Shown here: piece after piece, positions 26,291-36,126 of the stretch
Position numbering within the stretch: the stretch's first letter is position 1
How the letters are laid out: each line of letters opens with the position of its first letter
Assembly (NCBI GenBank): GCA_020726505.1
Contig: JAHLEZ010000013.1
Coordinates: forward strand, 620,001 to 684,000
From: Leptodontidium sp. MPI-SDFR-AT-0119
Taxonomy: Eukaryota > Ascomycota > Leotiomycetes > Helotiales > Leptodontidiaceae
Length of the DNA: 64,000 nt
Direction: 5' to 3'
Translations under genes and position numbers: made by a program
The notes under the pieces: generated by a model
The model's database searches: none
What the model was told of the DNA's origin: nothing
Seen by the model: only the letters and a program-made list of their open reading frames with translations

Positions 26291-27119
26291 ATGTCTGCCA
26301 GAGATTACTACGACAATGACCAGTCTGGCCAAGGTGGAGGCTATGGAGGAGAGAGACGTGATGAAAATGGATATGGAGGGGAAAGACGTGATGATCGTGG
26401 AGGAGAGAGACATCAGGAGGGTGCATATGGCGGGCGAGATGATGGAGGAAGACGTCAACAAGGAGGCTACGATGGAGGAGAGAACGAATACTCTGGCCGT
26501 CCAGTTGAACAGGGAAGACACAACAACTACGGTGGAGGAGGAGGCTATGGAGGTGGGGATGATGATGATTTGAGCGGTGCTGCGGAACATGCTGAGAGAC
26601 ATGCGGGCAGCTCTGGAGATTCATCCTTGTTCTCCAGTATCCTAGGTTCTCTTGGTCAGAACAAACAGAGCATTGCTAATTCGAACATCAACGAGCAAGG
26701 TACGGCAATCTATCTCCTCAAATCTTCCGGGACAATGGGTTAATCAAGACTTCACAGATGCTGTTCAATCCCACCAACAATTCTTCGGTAACGGAGGAGG
26801 TGGCCAAGCCGATTCTGGCTCTATGGGATCTGCAGCCGCTATGCAGGCACTTAAGTTGTTCACCGGCGGATCATCAGGCAATACTCAACAGGGAAACTCG
26901 CAGAATGCATTTGTCGGTATGGCCATGGCGGAGGCTAGCAAGCTATTCGACAACCAGGCCTCCCAAGGCAATACTTCCTCCGATGCTAGCAAGGAATCTA
27001 CAGTCCAGAAGGCTGGTGAGATGGCGCTCAAAATGTATATGAAGAGCCAAATGCAGGGCGGTGGCGGTTCGAGTGGAGCCTCCGGCTTGTTGTCGATGGC
27101 GAGTAAGTTCCTCCAGTAG
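26291..27119 (+). CDS. Gly-rich beta-flanking-like protein of unknown function
   Basis: Exons 26291-26699 and 26749-27119 (intron 49 nt) give 259 aa. The N-terminal 100 residues are disordered and built from imperfect GGYGGERRD-type units. The second half is Ala/Met/Gln-rich and helical (HAERHAGSSGD, DAVQSHQQFFG, MQALKLFTGG, ASKLFDNQASQG, KAGEMALKMYMKSQM). This arrangement is common in filamentous ascomycetes, where such genes are often labelled beta-flanking protein; no biochemical function is established to my knowledge. There is no signal peptide or membrane segment. The intron junction G|AC restores NEQDFTDAVQSH. Confidence 0.8.
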
Positions 27120-27461
27120 ATCTGGAGAACCTATGGGTTGGGATTGCGACATATGCATGGTTTTATGATTCGTGGATTTAAAAAGGCTTCGATGAAGTTG
27201 TAGGTGAATGCGATAATGTTACACATGCTCTTACATTCTGCACTCCTATTATTATTCTATCACAAGGATCTCCGCTCAATATTGATGTTCTGAAAGGTAA
27301 ATAAAAGGAAACACAGGTAAGTCAGAAGATTCTATATTATGTTCTATATTATATTGCTGACTTTGTTCATATACATCAGATTTTCACCCCCTAGACGATT
27401 CCCTAGACGATTCTACATCCGCCCTCCCCTTGCCGTCTCATTTTCACGAAAACGTTCCCTC
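27120..27461. other. convergent 3' spacer with a 12-bp tandem duplication
   Basis: This lies between the Gly-rich protein gene (+) and the wall-protein gene (-). A perfect 12-bp unit CCCTAGACGATT occurs twice in tandem at 27389-27412. There is no coding content. Confidence 0.55.
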
Positions 27462-29816
27462 TTACAACACAAGAGCAGCACCGATCAATCCTGCAACAAC
27501 ACCCATTCCCCACCCCTTAACACCAAGGACACTTCCGGCGTTAGCAGAAATCAAAGGCGTGCTAGTCGGGATGCCCGTAACGGAAAGCTGGAGAGTGAAC
27601 GTAGATGAGGTTCCGACAGCTCCCAACGCCGTCGTCTTTGAAGATGCAGTTCCGTTCGAGTGAGCGGATGATGGCAGGATGGCTGCGGCTGTTGGGTAGG
27701 TTGGGATCACGGCCGTGCTTGCAACTGGCACGAGGGAAGAGTTTGGAGTAGGCACTTGAACGCTGGATGCTGGGTATGAGGCTGGGACCTCTGGGGTCGA
27801 AGCGGCGGATACTGGGCCGGTTGGGTAGCCCTTGGCGCTGGAAGCTACACTTGGGACAGCGGGGACCTCTGGGTAGACAGAGGGCGAGGATTGGATAGCT
27901 GTGTGGTAGACTTTGGTGGTCGAGTAGCTGGTGGAATAGCTGGTGGTATCTGGGACAGCGGGTGCCGAGTTGTAAGGGATGGGCTTGACGGAGCTTGCGG
28001 ATGGGATTGAAGTCTCGCTGTGGGTTTGGGTGACTGGGCAGATGGTTGTGTAAAGGGGAACGATCTTGGTGGTCACGTATCCAACGGCGCAGTCAGTTCC
28101 TGGGGCGCAGCTTGTGATCGTGTAGACTGAGGTTGCGTAGACAGTGGATGTTGTAAGTGGTGTCTCGATTGATGTTGGTACTGGAGATGATGCCGAAGTC
28201 TTGGTTTGAGTGGCGGTCACTGGGCAGATCGTGGTGTAGAGAGGAATGGTCTTGGTAGTAACGGATCCAACTGGGCAATCTGTCACACTTGGAGCACAAC
28301 TAGTGATGGTGTAGACTGAAGTGGCGTAAACGGTGGATGTAGTCAGCGGTGTCTCGACCGAGCTTGATGAGATCTGGGTAGGAGTCTGAGTAGCGGTCAC
28401 TGGGCAGATAGTTGTGTACAAAGCCACAGTCTTAGTTGTTACGGATCCGACTGGGCAATCGGTAACGCTTGGTGCACAGCTGGTGATGGTATAGACGGAA
28501 GTTGCGTAGACTGTTGATGTCGTGAGGACTTCAGATGACTTTGAAGCGGACGCTGATCCGGTGATGTAAGGCAAAGAAGCTGATGATGAGACGACCGGAG
28601 CCGAGGAGCTGGTTTCTGAGGCACTGGCTTGGACGCTTGAAAGCACAGAAGTTGAGCTGGCAGAGTCTACTGGGTATCCACCGACTGGGTATCCGCTCGG
28701 TGTGGCGTTGGCAGTGGACGATTCCGTGGAAGAAATTGCAATTGTGGAGCTGATTGCAATTGTCGATGATAGGATAGATGAGACATCACTGGTTGAATGG
28801 GAGCTTTCAGATGATTTTGTCGATGTTGGGTGGGATACAGAGATCACAACGGATCCTGTGGAGATTGGCACCAATGAGGAATTAGGTGTCTCCGTTGGGA
28901 AGGACGACGAGATGTCGCTTGACTCGGTCGATGAGGAGGCAGATGAGTAGGCATCGGTTGACGTTGGCAGAGAGGACGAGATCTCAGATGATCCTGTCGA
29001 TGTTGGGAACGACGACGAAGTCTCGGAACTGCTTGTTGCAGAAGATGTAGGCTCGCTGCTCGGTTCTGTCGTAGACGTTGCCGCTGAGCTTGTTGAGTCT
29101 ACGGCACTTGAACTTGTAGAATAGACTGAGCTCGATGGACTGGACGAGACGGTTGGTTCGGCAGAGCTGAATGAACTGGAAGAGCTCGTTAGGTCTGCGG
29201 AAGTCGAGGAGCTGGACGAGATAGATGAAGTAGTCGAGCTTGTTGATTCTACTGAGCTAGAAGAGCTGGACGAGCTTGTGGGCTCTGCGGAACTGGCGGA
29301 GCTAGACGAACTCGTTGGCTCTGCTGAGCTCGTTGAAACAGAACTCGAAGAACTGGATGAGCTTGTTGTCTCGGCGGAACTCGTTGATATGGAGGTACTC
29401 GATGAACTGGACGAAGTTGAAGAGGCCGTGGAACTAGTGGCACTCGATGTAGCGCTTGAGCTGTCCACACAAGTGAAGCATGCTTGGTCGTATCCCTGGT
29501 ACCATGAATTGCCTGCCGGAGCGAATCCTAATTGACTTTGAGTACCACTTTGGAGCTCACACCATGACCCAGCCTCGATGTCGAAGGATAAACAGCCATC
29601 TGTCTTAGAACAAGCAGCCGCGCAGCCTTCAGCTGTGGTTGATACTGAATCGAAAAGATCTATGAGGTAATAATCGGAGCTGGTGACGAGACCCACGGAT
29701 CCGCAAACCGCATCAGCTTGACCAGCGGACTTGAGCGTACAAGTCACAGCAGCAGATGCTGCGCTCAAGCTAAATAGCAAGAAAGCAGCGCTGCTTGAGA
29801 GAGAGGAAGGGGCCAT
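27462..29816 (-). CDS. Ser/Thr-rich GPI-anchored cell-wall protein (adhesin-like)
   Basis: A single exon of 784 aa. An N-terminal signal peptide (about 1-22, ending SAASA) is followed by a Cys-bearing module (about 23-125; GCAAACSKTDGCLSFDIEAGSWCELQ) that resembles an apple/PAN-like fold. A Ser/Thr stalk (about 125-430) is probably heavily O-mannosylated. Three tandem repeats of about 60 residues follow (TSTVYATSVYTITSCAP ... TTICPVT). A Pro/Ser linker leads to a hydrophobic end (GMGVVAGLIGAALVL) typical of a GPI signal. It is inferred to be a covalently attached wall mannoprotein or adhesin; no ligand can be named. The start was chosen to give the signal peptide; the open frame 5' of it has no better candidate. 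Confidence 0.85.
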   Translation of the reverse strand: MAPSSLSSSAAFLLFSLSAASAAVTCTLKSAGQADAVCGSVGLVTSSDYYLIDLFDSVSTTAEGCAAACSKTDGCLSFDIEAGSWCELQSGTQSQLGFAPAGNSWYQGYDQACFTCVDSSSATSSATSSTASSTSSSSSSTSISTSSAETTSSSSSSSSVSTSSAEPTSSSSSASSAEPTSSSSSSSSVESTSSTTSSISSSSSTSADLTSSSSSFSSAEPTVSSSPSSSVYSTSSSAVDSTSSAATSTTEPSSEPTSSATSSSETSSSFPTSTGSSEISSSLPTSTDAYSSASSSTESSDISSSFPTETPNSSLVPISTGSVVISVSHPTSTKSSESSHSTSDVSSILSSTIAISSTIAISSTESSTANATPSGYPVGGYPVDSASSTSVLSSVQASASETSSSAPVVSSSASLPYITGSASASKSSEVLTTSTVYATSVYTITSCAPSVTDCPVGSVTTKTVALYTTICPVTATQTPTQISSSSVETPLTTSTVYATSVYTITSCAPSVTDCPVGSVTTKTIPLYTTICPVTATQTKTSASSPVPTSIETPLTTSTVYATSVYTITSCAPGTDCAVGYVTTKIVPLYTTICPVTQTHSETSIPSASSVKPIPYNSAPAVPDTTSYSTSYSTTKVYHTAIQSSPSVYPEVPAVPSVASSAKGYPTGPVSAASTPEVPASYPASSVQVPTPNSSLVPVASTAVIPTYPTAAAILPSSAHSNGTASSKTTALGAVGTSSTFTLQLSVTGIPTSTPLISANAGSVLGVKGWGMGVVAGLIGAALVL
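28010..28530 (-). repeat. three tandem repeats of about 60 codons inside the wall-protein gene
   Basis: Three consecutive copies share TTSTVYATSVYTITSCAP, DCPVGSVTTK (DCAVGYVTTK in the last) and LYTTICPVT. Each has four Cys-containing positions, and copies are separated by short Ser/Thr/Pro spacers that differ between copies. The first two are almost identical and the third, C-terminal copy is the most diverged. Ends are approximate. Confidence 0.85.
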
Positions 29817-31304
29817 TATTAAAGTTTCAAAAGAATGTTGTGAATGCTCGAAGAACAAACGTTGGTGGCCGGCGGGGGGAGAAAAGCCTCATTCTTCGGG
29901 GGCGCGAGGCGTTGCTTTTAACAAATTTGACAGGAATGCTCAACATCGTGCACTGATCGCAACGGACCCATAGTTCTCAATGCACAGCTTCGTATTTGCG
30001 GTGAAATTATTGACCCATGTTTGCTGTGGATCGTGTTTACCCTTGAAAGGGGGAAATAGCCGAGAATCGTGAACCCTTACACCCTGGTGCAGCCAGCCAT
30101 TCCGCCTCTCCCGCCTGTCCCCGCGAGAGCAAGGTAAAAGAATCGTGATGACATTTCTGTGGGGAAAGGCTAAAAGTTGCCAGCGCAGCCAATTTGAGAA
30201 GATCCGAGTTTGCGTCTGAGCTTTGATTTCCGGTCCCAAAGCAGATTGCTCTTGCTTGGAAATGCGTGATGCCAAGCCTTATATCGGACCCGAGCCTCTG
30301 GTCTGGGCGTGAATCGACCACAAGGCGAAGGCCGAAATCGATACTTTTCAGGACATGGCATTTACGAAACTGAACACCCCAAGGCGAGTTATCCATGGGA
30401 AGAGGAGATCCTATTAGAGTTTGAAAAATGGAAGAGGTTATACATTTGTGCAAACAGGCGAGAGAGTTGAAGAAGCAGGGTCCACCAAGCCCTGATTCTT
30501 CCAAGAAAATATTCGGAACGAGTTGAAATTCCTAATCAACATGGGAAATTTGTACGGAAGCTCCTTTTTAGTGGGAATCTGGCAAGCTCAACGGTTGATT
30601 TACTCATGTTTCCTGTTCCGAGAAGTTAGCAACGCCACCATCTGAAGGCACAAGTCAAAACTTCAGACGAACTGCGCCAAAACAGTCAACAAAGCAAAGC
30701 TGAAAGCGTAAAGTGGGTCGATATCGATATATTTTTGTCCTAGGTGGAGAATTGCCCCTGAATCAATCAAGGAGCGAGAAGTGGATCTGCCACCCCACTT
30801 CCCTCTTTTCGTTCGGCGGTTCTGCGAGTCATGCGAGTCATGAAAATTGTTACCTGGCTTTCTGGACTATGATTATTGACTAGTTAATAACTTCCATTTA
30901 CAGAGGCGTAGTACGCAAGTCGAAGGTCGATGGTCAAAGATCCTCCGATATGGGATCTCCTGAGGAGCGGAATACAAAGACAGAATATTTGCCGAGATCC
31001 TTGTTTGTTTACCTGGGTATCCTTGCCCCTATTTGTGGACTGCTAATGCGGGGCTATCAGCCCCCGTTCGGATAACATCAGACGATTACCGAGTGCTTCA
31101 CGCAATTGCAGAGGTTGAGTTGAAGGGGGAAAGCACCAGCTGAGGCAACAATCCAGTGAATTCAACACCACGAAGAGTTGCTAAAGGCCCCTGATAATTA
31201 TTCAACCACTTCTCCATATTTCCTGTTCAGAAACGGTTTACTTCCATTTAAAATAAAATAAATTACCCAAGATTCACTGCCAGAGAATCTCCATAATAAA
31301 CTTA
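29817..31304. other. 1.5-kb upstream region of the wall-protein gene, no gene
   Basis: This runs from the wall-protein start to the transposon remnant. Frames up to about 155 codons (for example minus 30504-30037) show no recognisable family. A 9-bp unit GCGAGTCAT is duplicated near 30824-30841; each copy holds TGACTC on the minus strand, a Gcn4/CPC1-like core. It lies about 1 kb from the nearest gene, so function is doubtful. Confidence 0.45.
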
Positions 31305-31402
31305 GGGGCCAGCTAAATCAACACACATTTGGTACACCCCCGTGTACATTTATTACCCTCGCCCCACCATACTAATTTGTACTGCGCGGCAAGGGCCACC
31401 TA
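31305..31402 (+). repeat. left terminal inverted repeat of the MULE remnant
   Basis: 98 bp. It matches the reverse complement of 31980-32108 closely, apart from about 31 bp present only in the right copy and a few substitutions. Confidence 0.88.
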
Positions 31403-31477
31403 GGTATCTTGTTGTTCCCTTAAATAAATCTTTGAAGCTATTCACACTTTTGCATCTTACCTTCAACTTTACGCAAT

Positions 31478-31975
31478 ATGTCAATCTTCACTAGTGAACC
31501 TTACGGCCCTGCGCCACCTACAGTAGTTTACACTAATATTCCTTCCTGTTTTTCTGCTATTCAGGCGCATACAACGGCCAATAGCTATACTTTTATATAA
31601 TGAGATACTCGGCCTCATCGTGCATTACTTGTCTGCGATCGTAGCGGTAAATACACACTAAGAGGGAAGTAAACGGATGCATATATCACCAAACGGCGCC
31701 CAAATACCGGTTCTAAGAAGTGCGATTATCACATGAGAGTTGTACTTAATCAAGATAAGACTTCAAGCAATTGGGAATTAGCTATTCTTAAGGCTACACA
31801 CAACCACGCGCGCTTTGCAGACTTTCCGCCCATCCAGTATACAGAATTGCTGCTACTTCCGCAAAAACTCGTGCCTTAATTGATACCTTCGCAAAGGCTG
31901 GCCTTTCAAACGCTCAGATCTTATCAACGCTACGAGAACAAGACTCAAGTATTACGCTGACTTCATTTTGTAGAA
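31478..31975 (+). pseudogene. MULE transposase N-terminal fragment (FAR1-type domain)
   Basis: From ATG 31478 one frame reads MSIFTSEPYG...IQAHTTANSYTF, then two adjacent stops, then RPHRALLVCDRSGKYTLRGK. A TAA at 31670-31672 follows, then KKCDYHMRVVLNQD and NWELAILKATHNHA. This is the Cys/His pattern of the FAR1-like zinc domain of Mutator transposases. A frameshift near 31840 continues as TSAKTRALIDTFAKAGLSN and QILSTLREQDSSITLT, the segment that normally follows in these transposases. The catalytic DDE region is absent because the right TIR begins immediately. The copy cannot be functional: three stops, a frameshift and a large deletion. Confidence 0.85.
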
Positions 31976-31979
31976 TACA

Positions 31980-32108
31980 TAGGTGGCCCTTGCCGCGCAG
32001 TACAAATTAATATGGTGGGGCGAGGGTAATAAATGTACACGGGGGTGTACCAAATGTCCTTGGCATGTGTTGATATAGCTATTCCCAAGTGTTAATTTAG
32101 CTGGCCCC
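31980..32108 (-). repeat. right terminal inverted repeat of the MULE remnant
   Basis: 129 bp. Relative to the left repeat it has two extra blocks of about 22 and 9 bp, on either side of a shared CAACACA word, 14 bp in from the terminus. Confidence 0.88.
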
Positions 32109-32116
32109 TAAACTTA

Positions 32117-33111
32117 AAGTCAAAATCACCATGTCTCCAAGCAGATCTGGAACCCGACAGCAATCTCTAATCCACCAAAACCCCATTCTGCCCCAGTGTT
32201 CTTTCTCGCCGTTTGACAGCAAGTGCGGACAGAAGCTTATCTGAAGATGGACTATCTTCACTTGGCATCCGACAACCAAGTCCAAACCCTGTTGGAATGA
32301 TAACCGTGAATGATAATCTGAGAACATTCTAGGGTGCCACAGCACTTTGAAAAATCTTTGAGCAAACCAACCGCTGTGCATTCAGACTCAGATATGGCTA
32401 ATTAAAATGTCAAAATACGAATAAGACATTGATTAGCCTACCTTGCTACTCTCAAAGTCTCAAGTAACGTCGTTACTAAGTACATCAAAATTCTGTAGGT
32501 CAGTTTGATATCGGATTTTACACTGACTTGCAAACGTTATATTAATGTCTCAAAAGAGCTGTCATCGTGATTCCAACTTGAATACAGGTTTGTACCACTT
32601 CAATGCCTGCTGCCAAGCCTCCGATTCATTGTGTTCTGGCATCCTGGAACCTTCAACACAACTGTTGACTTGTGGCGACTTGATCAAGCGTAATACAATC
32701 GCTCCTGCTTCTCAACCATTCGTGTTTGGAGAAATTTTCTATCAAAAATCCTTTATCAATGTTCAATCATGAAGTTTACTGGTTGTTATGGTTTTCACAT
32801 AGTGCTCGATTCACGATTTGATCCAAATATTGCTTGTGCTAAGCGAGTCGGTTATCTTTTTGAGACATTTCTCGCTCGAGAAAAAGGGGCTCGCCAAATT
32901 CATCCTCTCCGCCCCGCTCCGCCCAAACATCAGGCCATTTTGAATCCCCACAAAATATCACCTCTCATGCACCTACACCGCACTCGAAAAAATTATCCAT
33001 TTCCGTCCATCATCAAATCCAAACCCAAGAATTACCCCTCCAACCCCTCCTTGTCTTCTTTCCTCCTCTACCACTTACCCCTCCTCCATAACAACAGAAC
33101 ATCAGTCCGCC
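32117..33111. other. upstream region of ola1, no gene
   Basis: This runs from the transposon's target-site duplication to the ola1 start. The last 120 bases are C/T-rich on the + strand, as in fungal leaders. No other coding signal was recognised. Confidence 0.5.
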
Positions 33112-35574
33112 ATGCCACCAAAGAAAGCAACCGAGGATGTCAAGAGCAACGTCGTGGCATTCGGACGGGTTCGCAAGAACCTGAAGATGGGATGCGTCGG
33201 CTTGCCGAATGTTGGGAAGTCTTCGCTGTTCAATCTTCTGACGGATCAGAATGCTGCGGCAGAGAATTATCCATTTTGTACGATTGAGCCAAATGAGGCG
33301 AGGTGTGCTGTTCCTGATGCGAGATATGTACGTGTTGGGTTCTATTGTTTGGATCATTTTGGCGAAGTTGCTATGTCATGTTTTGGTTTGATGACTTTGA
33401 ACTGTTCTTGTTCTGCTTTTGTGTTGGGTTAGAGAGATGACATGAAGGGTGGTTTCTGAGCCAAAATCGGAACTGTTGTTTTGTAGCTATGAACTACTCC
33501 CCTTTGCCTCATTTGAACGGCCGATATGACCATGTCCTATCTCAGGATTGTTGTCGGTAGCCTACTTGATCCGCGGGACACAGAGATATCGAGAGTGGCA
33601 GTTTTTCTTGCTGGAAGGTTTTCATACAAATGATAATATTGGGCCTTGCTTTACACTTCTAACACCCACCAGGATTTCCTCTGCGACCTCTGGAAGCCAC
33701 CGTCCATGTACCCAGCCTAGTATGTCCCCATCTACCTTCCTCTCCCCCTACCACCCAACACCATCAAATCCAACTAACATCCCACCCTAGCCTCCAAGTA
33801 ACCGACATCGCCGGCCTTATCAAAGGAGCCTCGCAAGGTGAAGGACTCGGCAACGCCTTCCTCTCACACATCCAAGCCGTAGACGGAATGTTCCATATCG
33901 TTCGCGCCTTCGACAACGACGAGGTGCTGCATGTTGATGATTCGATTGACCCTGTGCGGGATTTGAGCAAGTCTTCTTTCTGCTCTGTTCCATATCTCCC
34001 CAGCTGCATAAAGGCTCTCCGGTTTACTTTGACAAAAAATAATCAAAAATAAAAGGCCGAGAAAGAAGGGAAAAAGCGAATTTGACGGTATGATTTTAAG
34101 GAACGGCGTTAATTTGTGCGGTGCTGGCGAGTAGATACCATCCAGAGTGAGCTCTGTAAGAAGGATTTAGGTAAGCGAGCCCTCCCTTATCACCCTTGCA
34201 TCAAAACAAACCCAAACCCAAACCAAACCGGAACAAAAATCAAAAAAAGAAGACACTAACAAGAGACAAACCACCAGACATCCTCGCCAAAACCATCATC
34301 TCCGAAGAAGCCGTCGTGAGGAAAGCAGGCGGGAAATTCAAGATGAACCCACTCTTCCCAAGCACAGTCGCGAAGATTAAGGCCGTACGTCTCGTCCCAT
34401 CCCTTCCCTTTCTACATCTCAGAAAATGGAAATATATATGCATACATATACGATGATTCAATCAAGGCAAGGTAGGTTCCCGATACTGATCAACGCAATA
34501 GATGCTAGAGAACGACCAACCAGTCCGCGACGGATCCTGGACATCCGCTGAGATCGAGTTGATCAACGAGAAGGTCTCTTCCCCTTCCTCTCTCTCCGCC
34601 CTCCTTAAAACCCCAAAATCCAACCCCCCTTCCTTTCCAACCCCAGAACAGTGCTTAAGAACCTCCCACAGATGCAACTCATAACCACTAAACCAACAAT
34701 CTACCTCGTCAACCTAACCATGAAGGACTACATCCGCCAGAAATCCAAATACCTGCCCCTGATCGCCAAATGGGTGACGGAGCACGGCGGGTTACCGAGA
34801 GATATAATCCCCTTCTCGATCGAGTTCGAGGAGAAAGTATATTCCTTCAAAGACGACAAGGAGGGGTTGGAAATTTGGTTGAAGGAGAATGCGGGCGGGG
34901 GCAAGGTGAGAAGTCGATTGGAGAAGATCGTTACCGAGGGGTTTACGAAGTTGGGGTTGCAGTATTATTTTACTGGTGAGTCCTTTTCTTTTTTTTTCTC
35001 CTCTTCCTCCTCCCTTTTCCCCTTCTCTTTTTCTTCTTCGTCTTCTTCGCAAACAGTAATAAGCATTTTCTGATTGTTGTTAATGTCTTTGTGTGAATAC
35101 AGCCGGCGAGAAAGAAATCCGATGCTGGACCATCCCTCGCGGCTGTCTCGCTCCCCAAGCAGCAGGTGCTATCCACGGCGATTTCGAGCGCGGCTTCATC
35201 AAAGCGGAAGTCGTCGCGTATCAGGATTTCCATGATCTGTGTGAGGGAGGGAAGAGTATGGGGCCGATTAAGGCAGCGGGGAAGTATAGACAGGAGGGAC
35301 GGGGGTATGAGGTTAAGGATGGTGAGTCATTCTTTTCTTTTCCCTTTTTTGGGGTTTTGGGGAGGGAGTTGAGTGGATGCAGCAAGTGGATGCAAGTGGC
35401 TAATCGTATGGTTTGTGTAGGGGATATCATCCATTTCCAGTTTAGTGAGTATTCCTTTCTTTGCCTTCCTTATTATCCCATCCCTTGATATTTGGGTGGT
35501 CTTTGGGAGGAAGACGCAAAAGTGGAAGGAAGGTAGCTAATGATGTAACAGACGTCGCGCCTGCCAAGAAGTGA
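33112..35574 (+). CDS. ola1: Obg-like ATPase 1 (OLA1/YchF family)
   Basis: Ten exons (33112-33327, 33673-33719, 33791-33966, 34135-34170, 34278-34384, 34502-34573, 34672-34975, 35103-35321, 35421-35444, 35552-35574) give 407 aa. G1 is GLPNVGKS (30-37) and G3 is DIAG. The G4 position reads NLTM where human OLA1 has NLSE; both depart from the GTPase NKxD, in line with ATP preference. A coiled-coil insertion and a TGS domain ([36 protein letters not shown]) follow. This is a cytosolic P-loop ATPase linked to translation and stress responses. Intron 3 (33967-34134) uses a GC donor (A|GCAAGT). Only this choice keeps phase with [11 protein letters not shown] downstream. Nine introns make it the most divided gene in the window. 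Confidence 0.93.
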
Positions 35575-36126
35575 TTGCCGTTGCGGTTCTCAGGAGGATT
35601 GTAAAGTGATGTTGATACAAAAATAAAAGGATGCAGGCTGGAAGAATCATCTCAATGACACTCGTGGCTAGAGCGATAGACAACATTTAGTATAAAGTCC
35701 AAGGCCTGTTGACACTTGACTTGAGAATAATACAAACAAGCCTCACAAGACACGAACCTGAGCATTACTTCACCAGTCTGATAGCTTCAAGTATATCGTC
35801 TCATCAATTAACTATTTGCCCGCCCTCTTGCACGCCCGTCTGCTTGTTTCCCTCTGAATCCACGCATTCGTTAAAAGTACAATCATGCCTGCTAATATAC
35901 AGCTGCTTCCCTCAACAGGCAAAAGCCAGGCAAGCAACCCCTTCCTCCACTATTCCAAAACGCGAAAGAAGGAAATGATATATGTGTGTATCTGCAGAGT
36001 TCAACGCGCCAAAAACGCCTCCCAAGAACGATGCATACCTAGCTAGCTTTCAGATAGCTTGTCTGACAAAACGCTGGTGCCACCCTCTCTGCTTTTGACG
36101 AAAGGAAAATCAAACGAAAAAGAAAT
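35575..36126. other. convergent 3' spacer, no gene
   Basis: This lies between ola1 (+) and the zinc transporter (-). No coding signal was seen. Confidence 0.6.

Larger units (their letters stand above)
31305..32108. mobile_element. internally deleted Mutator-like element (MULE) with TIRs
   Basis: This 804-bp element has terminal inverted repeats at 31305-31402 and 31980-32108 (right repeat inverted). It starts GGGGCCAGCTAAAT and ends with the complement. It is flanked by perfect 8-bp direct repeats TAAACTTA at 31297-31304 and 32109-32116, which is a target-site duplication. Each repeat contains the hairpin-capable GTACAC-CCCC-GTGTAC. Between them lies only the N-terminal part of a MULE transposase (see the pseudogene). 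Long TIRs plus that coding remnant support the Mutator superfamily; the 8-bp duplication alone would also allow hAT. Confidence 0.88.

Noticed and set aside
28702..29535. Acidic plus-strand frames opposite the wall-protein gene
   Set aside because: They are complements of Ser/Thr-rich codons and carry no start context or family.
31305..32108. hAT-type element, because of the 8-bp target-site duplication
   Set aside because: TIRs near 100 bp and the FAR1-type Cys/His transposase fragment indicate a Mutator-like element.
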